DNA of 64,000 nucleotides from Pseudomonadota bacterium (GTDB lineage: Bacteria; Desulfobacterota; Desulfovibrionia; Desulfovibrionales; Desulfomicrobiaceae): the NCBI GenBank assembly GCA_023393525.1, contig JAEWKZ010000079.1:1-64000 (forward strand), read 5' to 3'. Below, one piece after another: positions 26,300 to 34,184 of this stretch. The translations under genes and the position numbers were made by a program. Each line of letters opens with the position of its first letter. Position 1 is the stretch's first letter. The notes below the pieces were generated by a model. It was not told where the DNA came from. It saw nothing but the letters and a program-made list of their open reading frames with translations, and made no database searches.

Positions 26300-28217
26300 A
26301 TCTCATTCCTCCATGTTTAAACGGTTTTTCGCATTCCTGCCGCAGTAGGTCGACAAACGCGTCGATGGGCATCGCGCCCAGATTGTTGCCGCCCAGCATG
26401 CGCACGTTGACGCAGGCCTGCTCCACTTCCTGATCCCCGATCACCAGCGCGTACGGAACTTTTTCCATCTGCGCCTCGCGCACCTTGTATCCAAGCTTTT
26501 CGTTGCGCAGATCGAGCTCCACGCGAACTCCCGCCCGCTGCAACGCATCCTGACAGGTGCGGGCGAATTCGTCGTGGCTGTCGGTCACTGTCAGGATACG
26601 CGCCTGGACAGGAGCAAGCCATGCCGGAAAAGCTCCGGCGAAATGTTCGGTCAGAATGCCGATGAAACGCTCCACCGAGCCCATGATGGCGCGATGCACC
26701 ATGACCGGGCGGTGCCGTTCGCCATCCTCGCCCACGTATAACAAGTCAAAACGGTCCGGCAAGGTGAAATCGACCTGGATGGTCGAACACTGCCACTGCC
26801 TGCCCAGGCAATCCCGCAACTTGACGTCGATCTTGGGACCGTAGAAGGCGCCGTCGCCCTCGTTGATGGCGTAGGGCAGTTCCATCTGACCCATGGCGTC
26901 CATAAGGGCCTGGGTGGCGCGATCCCAGTCCTCGTCGGATCCGATGGATTTCTCGGGCCGGGTGCTGATCTCCATGGAATATTCGAAACCGAAGACCCCC
27001 ATGAGATCCTGGATCCACTTCATGACGCCCTTGATCTCGTCCAGGAGCTGGTCCGGACGGCAGATGATGTGCGCGTCGTCCTGGGTGAACTGACGTACGC
27101 GCATCAGCCCGTGCAGGACGCCGGACAGCTCGTGGCGATGCACGACGCCGAACTCGAACAGACGGACCGGCAGATCGCGGTAGCTGCGCTGGCTGGTGTT
27201 GTAGATCAGCATGTGCGCCACGCAGTTCATGGGCTTGACCCCGTACGGCACATCGTCGATCTCCGTGAAGTACATGTTCTCACGGTAGTTGGCGTAGTGA
27301 CCGGAGGTCTCCCACAGATCGCGCTTCAAGATTTGGGGGGTGCGCACGATGCCGTAGCCGCGGCGGATCATCTCCTTGTTCACGAAATCCTCGAGAATGG
27401 TCCGCACCAGGCCGCCCTTGGGATGCCAGTAGGCCATGCCCGCGCCGCCGCGCTCGTGGAAGCTGAACAGGTCGAGCTGCGGCCCGAGCTTGCGGTGGTC
27501 GCGCTTCTTGGCTTCTTCCAGCATGAGGAGGTAGGCCTTGAGCTCCTTGGGCGAAGCAAAGGCGGTGCCGTAGATGCGCTGCAGCATGGGACGATTCGAG
27601 TCTCCGCGCCAGTACGCGCCGGCCACGGAAGTCAGCTTCACGGCCTGCAGAAAGCCCGTGGAGGGCAGGTGCGGGCCGCGGCAGAGATCCACAAAATTTC
27701 CATGACGATAGACAGACACCCGCTCGGCGCCCAAGTCGTCTATGATCTCGAGCTTGTAGGTCTCGCCCATGGAGGCGAACAGGGCCTTGGCCTCATCCGC
27801 GCTCATCTCCTCGCGGAAGAAGGGCCGGTTCGCGGCCACGGACGCGGACATGCGCCCTTCGATCTTCTCGAGATCGTCGGGCGTGAACGGGCGCTCGAAA
27901 TCGAAATCATAATAAAAGCCGTTCTCGACATCCGGGCCGATGGTCACCCTGGCGCCGGGGAACAGCTCCTTGACCGCCTCGGCCATGACGTGGGCCGCGC
28001 TGTGGCGCAACACCTTCAGACCTTGCGGGGAATCCAGAAACACGGGCTCCATGACGGTGGTTCCGACGGGCACCGGGCGAGACAGATCGATCAGAGCGCC
28101 ATCGCAATCGCAGGCCACCACCGACTTCATCTTCTTGCCCGACAGAACCGCGCGCAACACATCCGCGCATGTCTGACCAGCCTGCACCTCAACGTCCTGC
28201 CCTTGTATCTGAACCAT
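26283..28217 (-). CDS. thrS: Threonyl-tRNA synthetase
   Basis: A 644-residue class II synthetase: N-terminal TGS domain (1-60), editing domain with HSAAHVMAEAVKELFP (zinc/editing His motif), catalytic core (motif 2 FGVVHRHELSGVLHGLMRVRQF, motif 3 GSVERFIGILTEH) and C-terminal anticodon-binding domain. It charges tRNA-Thr. Start chosen at ATG 28217 (MVQIQGQ); GTG 28238 in frame would add seven residues. A perfect 10-bp hairpin lies just upstream. Its 3-prime end overlaps infC. Confidence 0.97.
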
Positions 28218-28239
28218 AATGCCCTGCCTCACAAACACG

Positions 28240-28263
28240 ATAGGGAGGCTTGTGCCTCCCTAT
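28240..28263 (-). other. Perfect 10-bp hairpin between tRNA-Val and thrS
   Basis: A perfect inverted repeat (28240-28249 with 28254-28263) closes a 4-nt loop between the 3-prime end of tRNA-Val and the thrS start. On the minus transcript it is not followed by a T-run, so it is not a normal terminator in that direction. It may be a processing, stability or leader-control structure. Confidence 0.5.
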
Positions 28264-28274
28264 GAGTTCTTTTT

Positions 28275-28349
28275 TGGTAGGCGCGAGGAGGGTCGAACTC
28301 CTGACCCCTTGCACGTCAAGCAAGTGCTCTCCCACTGAGCTACGCACCT
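28275..28349 (-). tRNA. tRNA-Val (GAC)
   Basis: On the minus strand AGGTGCG and CGCGCCT pair as the acceptor stem, with discriminator A and encoded CCA at the 3-prime end (28277-28275). The D-arm is GCTCAGTGGGAGAGC, the anticodon stem CTTGC/GCAAG carries anticodon GAC (28317-28315), and the T-arm holds TTCGACC. It is 75 nt long. It shares a promoter and strand with thrS, 57 nt downstream, so the two may be co-transcribed. Confidence 0.95.
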
Positions 28350-28362
28350 AAATGGAGAGCCG

Positions 28363-28392
28363 CATATATCTTCGCTTTTTGACTCCTGTCAA
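28363..28392 (-). promoter_or_regulatory. Sigma70-type promoter of the tRNA-Val-thrS operon
   Basis: Minus strand: TTGACA (28392-28387), an 18-nt spacer and TATATG (28368-28363), with initiation expected about 7 nt before the tRNA. The -35 is a perfect consensus match. Confidence 0.7.
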
Positions 28393-28633
28393 CACCTCTT
28401 TTGCATATTGCGCAATTTTTTTGCAACTTCCCGCAATTTCCGCCCGGCCGGCCCGCGACGCGAGGACGGCCCCGCTTTCCACACGGTCATGACGTATATG
28501 AAGTAGCTCCCGACGACAACGCCTCCTCGGAGCGCGGGCATCCCCTCCCGCGCATCCGCGACCTTTGCATTCCGGGTGTTTTCAGCTATCAAAACCACGA
28601 CAGCCATCACCTTCATACCGCACGGCGCGCACA

Positions 28634-29755
28634 GTGAAAGACTCCACCCCCCGCATCCTCCTCGTCGACGACGAGCCCCTGAACATCAAGCTGCTCGACA
28701 TCGTCCTCAAAAAAAACGGGTACCGCACCCTGCCCTGCACCAGCGGCCCGGAAGCCAGGGCGCTGGCCGTGGAGCACCTTCCGGACCTCATCCTCCTCGA
28801 CGTGCTCATGCCCGGCGAGGACGGTTACGCGACCTGCGAACTCTTGAAGCAGCACTCGCAGACAGCCGATATCCCCGTCATCTTCATCTCCGCCCTGACC
28901 GACACGTCCAGCAAGGTCAGGGGCCTGGAGGTCGGCGGGGTTGATTTCATCTCCAAGCCTTTCGAGAAGGCGGAAGTCCTGGCCAGGGTCAAGGTGCACC
29001 TGAAGCTGCGCTTCACCTACCGCGCCCTGATCGAGGCCCAGGCCCAGCGCCTGGCCCAGGTCCAGGACGCGCAGCAGGCCCTGCTGGTGCAGCCCGGCGA
29101 ACTGCCCGAGGCGGGGTTCGCGGTGCGCTTCGAGCCCATCCTTGAGGCGGGCGGCGATTTCTACGACGTGCTGCATGTCGGCGGGGAGACCTTCGACTAC
29201 ATCGTGGCCGACGTCAGCGGACACGACCTGGGCACGTCCTACATCACCTCGGCCCTGAAGGCCCTGCTCAGCCAGAACTGCAACCCGGTCAATTCCCCCG
29301 CGGAAAGCCTGACCATGATCAACAGCGTGCTCTGCCGCATCCTGACCGGCGGCACCCACATCACGGCCGGATTCGCCCGCCTCGACCGCGAACGCGGCCT
29401 CCTGCGCTACATCAACGCCGGACACCCCGCCCCTGTATTGGTACGCGCCTCAGGCGAAACAGAAACCCCCAGCCCGTCCGGCGACATTTTGGGAGTCTTC
29501 GACTCCGTCTGGTTCGACACTCTGGAAATCGCGGTGCGACCCGGCGATCGCCTCTTCATGTACACCGACGGACTCATCGAGGGATTCGGGGACGACAAGA
29601 TGACGCGGGAGGAAGGACTGGCCCGGCTGGCCGCGACCTGCCGGACGCATCATGGCCTGCCCCTGGCCCAGGCCGTGGCGGAAATTCACGCGGCCCTGGC
29701 CGCGCCCGGACAGCCTCGGGGAGACGACACCATCCTCCTGGCCCTGGAGGTCTGA
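28634..29755 (+). CDS. Response regulator with SpoIIE/RsbU-type PP2C phosphatase
   Basis: A 373-residue two-domain protein. Receiver: acidic pair D12/D13, phospho-acceptor D56 in LLDVLMPGEDG, K near 106 in SKPFEKAE. After a short helical linker comes a SpoIIE-type serine phosphatase: GGDFYDV, VADVSGHDLGTSY, NAGHPAPVL, YTDGLIEG and the final GDDTILLALEV hold the metal-binding Asp residues. It probably dephosphorylates an anti-sigma antagonist. The gene for an RsbW-like ATPase follows at once. Start uncertain: GTG 28634 is adopted; TTG 28565 is the other option; neither has a ribosome site. Confidence 0.87.
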   Translation: MKDSTPRILLVDDEPLNIKLLDIVLKKNGYRTLPCTSGPEARALAVEHLPDLILLDVLMPGEDGYATCELLKQHSQTADIPVIFISALTDTSSKVRGLEVGGVDFISKPFEKAEVLARVKVHLKLRFTYRALIEAQAQRLAQVQDAQQALLVQPGELPEAGFAVRFEPILEAGGDFYDVLHVGGETFDYIVADVSGHDLGTSYITSALKALLSQNCNPVNSPAESLTMINSVLCRILTGGTHITAGFARLDRERGLLRYINAGHPAPVLVRASGETETPSPSGDILGVFDSVWFDTLEIAVRPGDRLFMYTDGLIEGFGDDKMTREEGLARLAATCRTHHGLPLAQAVAEIHAALAAPGQPRGDDTILLALEV

Positions 29756-29756
29756 C

Positions 29757-30167
29757 ATGTTCAACCACACGCCCCTGGCCCGGGGCTTCGCCCTGGAGAT
29801 GGACACCCGCCTGGAGAACGTGGACCGGTGCGTGGAGCGCATCCACCTCTTTCTGGCGGAAAGAGACGGGGAGCGCCACCTGTTCTCCCTCTCGCTGCTG
29901 GCGCGGGAAGCGCTCAACAACGCCATGATCCACGGCAACCGCATGCATTCCGAAAAAAAGGTGCGCTTCCGGCTGCTGGAGCGCGAAGGCGGCTTTGACC
30001 TGGAGATAAAGGACGACGGGCCGGGATTCGACTGGCGGGAGCGCATGCGGGCCCGCAGCCGGGCCGAGGACGTCAGCGGCAGGGGACACGAGATATTTCG
30101 CAACTATGCCCGGACCGTCCGCTACAATCCCGCAGGCAACGCCATGACCCTTGAATACAGAGGTTAG
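29757..30167 (+). CDS. RsbW-like anti-sigma factor / serine kinase ATPase
   Basis: A 136-residue GHKL ATPase of the HATPase_c_2 type: REALNNAMIHGN (N box) and IKDDGPGFDWRER (G1 box), then a loop with SGRGHEIFRNYA. Proteins of this type bind a sigma factor or phosphorylate a STAS-domain antagonist in partner-switching systems. It starts 1 nt after the stop of the phosphatase gene. No STAS protein or sigma factor is encoded nearby, so the partners must be elsewhere or the output is different. Confidence 0.82.
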   Translation: MFNHTPLARGFALEMDTRLENVDRCVERIHLFLAERDGERHLFSLSLLAREALNNAMIHGNRMHSEKKVRFRLLEREGGFDLEIKDDGPGFDWRERMRARSRAEDVSGRGHEIFRNYARTVRYNPAGNAMTLEYRG

Positions 30168-30169
30168 CC

Positions 30170-30562
30170 ATGCATTCCATACAAATACGGACCGACGCGC
30201 GGGAAGCCATGCTCGACATCACGCCCCGGCTGGAGGAGCTGCTTGCGGCCCAGGGGACCGCGTCCGGGATCATGACCGTCTACACCCCGCACACGACCAC
30301 AGGCCTGACCATCAACGAGGGCGCCGACCCGGACGTGCGCCGCGACATCCTGGCCCACCTGCGCGCGATGGTCCCACGGAATCCGGGCTTCCGCCACGCC
30401 GAGGGCAATTCCGACGCGCACATCAAGGCCACCATTTTCGGCTCCTCCGCGCAGATCATCATTCATGACGGACGGCTTCTGCTCGGCACCTGGCAGCGCG
30501 TCTTCCTGGGCGAGTTCGACGGCCCCAGGACCCGCACGGTCTGGGTCAAGATCCTGGCCTGA
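30170..30562 (+). CDS. YjbQ/UPF0047 family protein
   Basis: A 130-residue single-domain protein with the family signatures YTPHTTTGLTINEG, HAEGNSDAHIKATIFG and LGTWQRVFLGEFDGPR. The conserved His residues would form the active or metal site. YjbQ proteins are annotated as secondary thiamine-phosphate synthases, based on weak activity in E. coli; the true role is unsettled. It begins 2 nt after the RsbW-like gene, so it is in the same transcript, and is convergent with gpsA (1-nt gap). Confidence 0.88.
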   Translation: MHSIQIRTDAREAMLDITPRLEELLAAQGTASGIMTVYTPHTTTGLTINEGADPDVRRDILAHLRAMVPRNPGFRHAEGNSDAHIKATIFGSSAQIIIHDGRLLLGTWQRVFLGEFDGPRTRTVWVKILA

Positions 30563-30563
30563 C

Positions 30564-31556
30564 TCATTCCCCGCGCAGCGGACGGGTCATGAGCTCGCGC
30601 ACCGCGTCGGAGGGATTCTTGTCCTCGAAGAGAACGGCATGGACCTGGGCGGTGATGGGCAATTCGATGCCCCTGTCCAGCCCCAGCGCATGCACGGCCT
30701 GCGCGGTCTTCACCCCTTCGGCCACGTTGTGCATCCCGGCCAGCACCTCGCCCAGGGTCCGCCCCCGGCCGATGCCCAGTCCCACCCGCCGGTTGCGGCT
30801 CAAATCGCCGGTGCAGGTCAGGACCAGATCGCCCATGCCGGAAAGCCCCATGAACGTGGCGGCCCTGGCACCCATGGCCGCGCCCAGGCGCGACATCTCG
30901 GACAGGCCACGGGTGATCAGCGCGGCGCGGGCGTTCTCCCCGAACCCCAGCCCGTCGGAAATGCCCGAGGCGATGGCCATGATGTTCTTGACCGCCCCGC
31001 CCAGCTCCACGCCCAGCACATCGGAGTTGACGTAGACCCGGAAGTTCTCCGTGGCAAAAAGGCCCTGCGCGAGATCCGCCAGCGCCTGATCGGCGCAGCC
31101 CAGAGCCACGGCCGTGGGCATGCCCGCGACCACCTCCGAGGCGAAGGACGGCCCCGACAAGACCGCGTAGCGCGGTTGAAGGTCAGCCAGCTCATCGCGC
31201 ACCACCTGGCCCATGGTGCGGAACGTCCCCAGCTCCACGCCCTTGCTGGCGCACACGACGCCGATGCCCTCCGGAAAATGGCGGCGATGCTCGCGCAGGA
31301 ACAGGGCCAGATGCTGGCAGGGCACGGCCAGCACCACGCACGATGTGCCCGATAGCACCCGGGGCAGGTCCGTGTCCGCGCGCAGGCCCGGACTCAGGGC
31401 CTGGCCGGGCAGGTAGCGGCTGTTGAGGCGGCGCTCGTTCACATCGCGGGCGACATCCTCGCTCCTGGCCCACAGCCGGGCATCCTCGCCCTTTCCGGCC
31501 AGCACGTTGGCCAGGGCCGTGCCCCAGCTCCCGGCGCCAAGTATTGAAATCTTCAC
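30564..31556 (-). CDS. gpsA: Glycerol-3-phosphate dehydrogenase [NAD(P)+]
   Basis: A 330-residue cytoplasmic enzyme reducing dihydroxyacetone phosphate to sn-glycerol 3-phosphate, the backbone for phospholipids (plsY later in this window uses the product). N-terminal Rossmann motif GAGSWGTALA (7-16), the ASKGVE loop, GPSFASEV, catalytic Lys in LGGAVKNIMAIASG, and the C-terminal GLSGMGDLVLTC are all present. Monocistronic, divergent from the siroheme decarboxylase gene. Confidence 0.96.
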   Translation of the reverse strand: MKISILGAGSWGTALANVLAGKGEDARLWARSEDVARDVNERRLNSRYLPGQALSPGLRADTDLPRVLSGTSCVVLAVPCQHLALFLREHRRHFPEGIGVVCASKGVELGTFRTMGQVVRDELADLQPRYAVLSGPSFASEVVAGMPTAVALGCADQALADLAQGLFATENFRVYVNSDVLGVELGGAVKNIMAIASGISDGLGFGENARAALITRGLSEMSRLGAAMGARAATFMGLSGMGDLVLTCTGDLSRNRRVGLGIGRGRTLGEVLAGMHNVAEGVKTAQAVHALGLDRGIELPITAQVHAVLFEDKNPSDAVRELMTRPLRGE

Positions 31557-31708
31557 GAAAAAACCTCCATTGCAAAACCCTGTTCACGTCCGGGGCACTA
31601 TCGGAGAAGCTCCGCGTTCTGTAAAGGGCGCTATTGCCAGCATATGCCGAAACGGGTAAGGACCGACCCGAACCAAGCCCCGGATTCCGGGCTCCCCGAG
31701 GAGAAAAC

Positions 31709-32179
31709 GTGAAATTCACCCAGACCGAGAACGCCATACTGCGCATCGTGCAGGACACCCTGCCCGACAGCGCCACCCCATACGCCGACATCGCCCGCCT
31801 GACCGGCAGCACCGAAGAGGAGGTCCTCTCGCTGCTCAGGAAACTCAAACAGGGCGGCCAGATCCGCCGCTTCGGCGCCACCCTGCGCCACCAGCAGGCT
31901 GGATACGGCTTCAACGCCATGGTGGCCTGGTATATAGAGGACGGTTTCGACCCGGACGAAGTGGGCGGGATCATGGCCACGCGCCCCGAGATTTCCCACT
32001 GCTACCTTCGGCCCAGCTGCATGGACTGGCCCTACGACATGTACACCATGATCCACGGCAAAAGCCGCGACGACTGCATGCAGGTGGTGCGGGAACTCGT
32101 GGAGCGAACCGGCGTCACCCAGTACGAAATGCTCTTCAGCATCAAGGAGCTGAAGAAGACATCCATGGAATATTTCTAG
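31709..32179 (+). CDS. ahbB: Siroheme decarboxylase subunit (AhbB-like, Lrp/AsnC fold)
   Basis: A 156-residue protein with an N-terminal winged helix-turn-helix (1-65) and an AsnC-type ligand domain. Residues RRFGATLRHQQAGY, AMVAW and ISHCYLRP..MDWPYDMYTMIH match the siroheme decarboxylase family (AhbA/AhbB, NirDLGH-like). These convert siroheme to didecarboxysiroheme in the alternative heme pathway of sulfate reducers. Beside hemL this fits tetrapyrrole synthesis rather than transcription control. Assignment to subunit B rather than A is tentative. Start is GTG 31709 with GAGGAG upstream. Confidence 0.8.
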   Translation: MKFTQTENAILRIVQDTLPDSATPYADIARLTGSTEEEVLSLLRKLKQGGQIRRFGATLRHQQAGYGFNAMVAWYIEDGFDPDEVGGIMATRPEISHCYLRPSCMDWPYDMYTMIHGKSRDDCMQVVRELVERTGVTQYEMLFSIKELKKTSMEYF

Positions 32180-32197
32180 CCCGCACGGAGACACTTC

Positions 32198-33466
32198 ATG
32201 ACCAGATCCCAGGAACTTTTCCAGAAGGCCCAGACCCTCATCCCCGGCGGCGTGAACAGCCCGGTGCGGGCCTGCAGGAGCGTGCACTGCGACCCGCTCT
32301 TCGTCTCATCCGCCAAGGGCTGCACGCTCACCACCGAGGACGGAGTGGACTTCATCGACTACGTCATGTCCTGGGGTCCCATGCTGCTCGGGCACAACCA
32401 CCCCGAAGTGGCGGCGGCCATCGCCGAGACCGCGGCCAAGGGCACGAGCTTCGGAGCGCCGTGCAGGCTTGAGGTCGAACTGGCCCAGGCCGTGGTGGAC
32501 GCGGTGCCCGGCATTGAAATGGTGCGCATGGTCAGCTCCGGGACCGAGGCGACCATGAGCGCCCTGCGCCTGGCGCGCGGCTACACCGGCAAGAATGGTG
32601 TGATAAAATTTCACGGCGGTTATCACGGCCATGCCGACGCCTTTCTGGCCAGCGCCGGCTCGGGCGTGGCCACCCAGTCCATCCCCGGCACCCCCGGCGT
32701 GCCCGCCGACGTGGTCAAGCACACCCTGCTGGCCCATTACAACGACCTCGACGCCGTGCGCGCCCTTTTCGAACAGCAAGGGAACGACATCGCCGCGGTC
32801 ATCGTCGAACCGGTGGCCGGCAACATGGGGCTGGTCATGCCCAAACCCGGCTTTCTGGAGGGTCTGCGCGAACTGACCCGCAAGCACGGAGCGCTCCTGA
32901 TCTTCGACGAGGTCATCACCGGTTTCCGCGTGGCCTTCGGCGGCGCCCAGACGGCCTTCGGCATCGATCCCGACCTGACCTGCCTGGGCAAGATCATCGG
33001 CGGCGGCCTGCCCGTGGGCGCCTACGGCGGCAAACGCGAGATCATGAGCCACATCGCGCCCAGCGGCGGCGTGTACCAGGCCGGAACCCTCTCCGGAAAC
33101 CCTCTGGCCATGGCGGCGGGGCTGGCCACCCTCAAGGCCCTGGCGAAAAAGGACTACTCCGCCCTCGCGGCCCGCACCGACGACTTCTCGCGGGAACTCG
33201 AGAACATTTTGCGCAGTAAGGGCGCGCCGGTCACGCGCAACCACATCGCCTCCATCTTCACCCTGTTTTTCACCGACTCGCCCGTGACCGACTTCCCCAC
33301 GGCGCAGAAGGCCGACAGCGGCATTTTCATATCCTTCTATCAGCAGATGCGGGAGCAGGGCATCTATCTTGCACCCTCGGGATTCGAGTGCGCCTTCACC
33401 TCCTTCGCCCATTCGGACCAGGATCTGGAACGCACGCTGGAGGCCGCCCGGAAGGTTCGCTTCTAG
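32198..33466 (+). CDS. hemL: Glutamate-1-semialdehyde 2,1-aminomutase
   Basis: A 422-residue PLP enzyme that makes 5-aminolevulinate, first committed precursor of siroheme, heme and cobamides. PIPGGVNSPVRA-like opening, SSGTEATMSALRLAR, FDEVITGFR and Schiff-base lysine K265 in CLGKIIGGGLPVGA are present. It starts 18 nt after the siroheme decarboxylase gene, probably one operon. The following cytochrome c3 needs four hemes per chain. Confidence 0.96.
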   Translation: MTRSQELFQKAQTLIPGGVNSPVRACRSVHCDPLFVSSAKGCTLTTEDGVDFIDYVMSWGPMLLGHNHPEVAAAIAETAAKGTSFGAPCRLEVELAQAVVDAVPGIEMVRMVSSGTEATMSALRLARGYTGKNGVIKFHGGYHGHADAFLASAGSGVATQSIPGTPGVPADVVKHTLLAHYNDLDAVRALFEQQGNDIAAVIVEPVAGNMGLVMPKPGFLEGLRELTRKHGALLIFDEVITGFRVAFGGAQTAFGIDPDLTCLGKIIGGGLPVGAYGGKREIMSHIAPSGGVYQAGTLSGNPLAMAAGLATLKALAKKDYSALAARTDDFSRELENILRSKGAPVTRNHIASIFTLFFTDSPVTDFPTAQKADSGIFISFYQQMREQGIYLAPSGFECAFTSFAHSDQDLERTLEAARKVRF

Positions 33467-33494
33467 AAAATCCGAACCCTTTTTCCAGGTGTCC

Positions 33495-33524
33495 TTGACT
33501 GAAGACCAAGACCGTCGATATATA
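33495..33524 (+). promoter_or_regulatory. Sigma70-type promoter of the cytochrome c3 gene
   Basis: TTGACT (33495-33500), 18 nt, TATATA (33519-33524), about 50 nt before the cytochrome start. Both hexamers are strong, as expected for an abundant protein. It lies 28 nt past the hemL stop. Confidence 0.65.
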
Positions 33525-33573
33525 CGTCCTGCTTGTGCTTTTTGTAACGTTTCTTTCTGGAGGTAGAAAGAGG

Positions 33574-33999
33574 ATGAAAAAGAAATTGTTGATCAGCCTG
33601 ATCTGCGCGGCTTTCCTGTGCATGGGCGCCGCTATGGTCAGCGCTGCCGACGCACCCGGCGACGACTATGTCATCAGCGCCCCTGAGGGCATGCAGGTCA
33701 AACCCAAGGGCGACAAGCCCGGCAAGCTGCAGAAAGCGGTTCCCTTCCCCCACTCCAAACACGCCACGGTTGAGTGCGTGGACTGTCACCACACCCTGGA
33801 AGCCGATGGCGGCGCGGTCAAGAAATGCACCACCGCCGGCTGTCACGACTCCCTGGAGTTCCGCGACAAAGCCAACGCCAAGGACATCAAGCTGGTGGAA
33901 AACGCTTTCCACACCCAGTGCATCGATTGTCACAAGGCATTGAAAAAAGAGCAGAAGCCCACTGGCCCCACGGCCTGTGGCAAGTGTCACACCAAATAG
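33574..33999 (+). CDS. Periplasmic tetraheme cytochrome c3
   Basis: A 141-residue precursor with a signal peptide cut after VSA (residue 24), giving a mature start ADAPGDDY. Four c-type heme sites: C68-C71-H72, C85-C90-H91 (CX4CH), C116-C119-H120 and C135-C138-H139, with His60, His63 and others as sixth ligands. It carries electrons from periplasmic hydrogenase or formate dehydrogenase to membrane complexes. From memory the mature sequence is very close to that of Desulfomicrobium norvegicum. GGAGGTAGAAAGAGG precedes ATG 33574; own promoter and terminator. Confidence 0.97.
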   Translation: MKKKLLISLICAAFLCMGAAMVSAADAPGDDYVISAPEGMQVKPKGDKPGKLQKAVPFPHSKHATVECVDCHHTLEADGGAVKKCTTAGCHDSLEFRDKANAKDIKLVENAFHTQCIDCHKALKKEQKPTGPTACGKCHTK

Positions 34000-34051
34000 C
34001 GCCCTGCGCTAGGACTTTCGCATTAGCACAAGCAAAGGCCGGCCTTTGGTT

Positions 34052-34088
34052 GCCCCCGTCGCAGAACCTGCGGCGGGGGCTTTTTTTT
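34052..34088 (+). terminator. Rho-independent terminator of cytochrome c3
   Basis: A 13-bp stem (34052-34064 with 34068-34080, one G-T pair) closes a 3-nt loop and is followed by eight T. Confidence 0.92.
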
Positions 34089-34184
34089 CAGGCGGAAATC
34101 GGATAGCCCGCCCCGTGCATTGCTCTTGCTCAGGCTTCTTGCTAGGAAATACCGATGTCCGCAACGTCAAGAAAGGATCACGCC

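Noticed and set aside
28240..28263. The hairpin as a terminator of thrS or tRNA-Val
   Set aside because: No T-run follows on the minus strand; the T-rich stretch is on the plus-strand side, where no gene ends.
31709..32179. The Lrp/AsnC-fold gene as a transcription regulator
   Set aside because: Conserved His, Arg and Tyr positions match siroheme decarboxylases and the gene is beside hemL; a regulator role is less likely.
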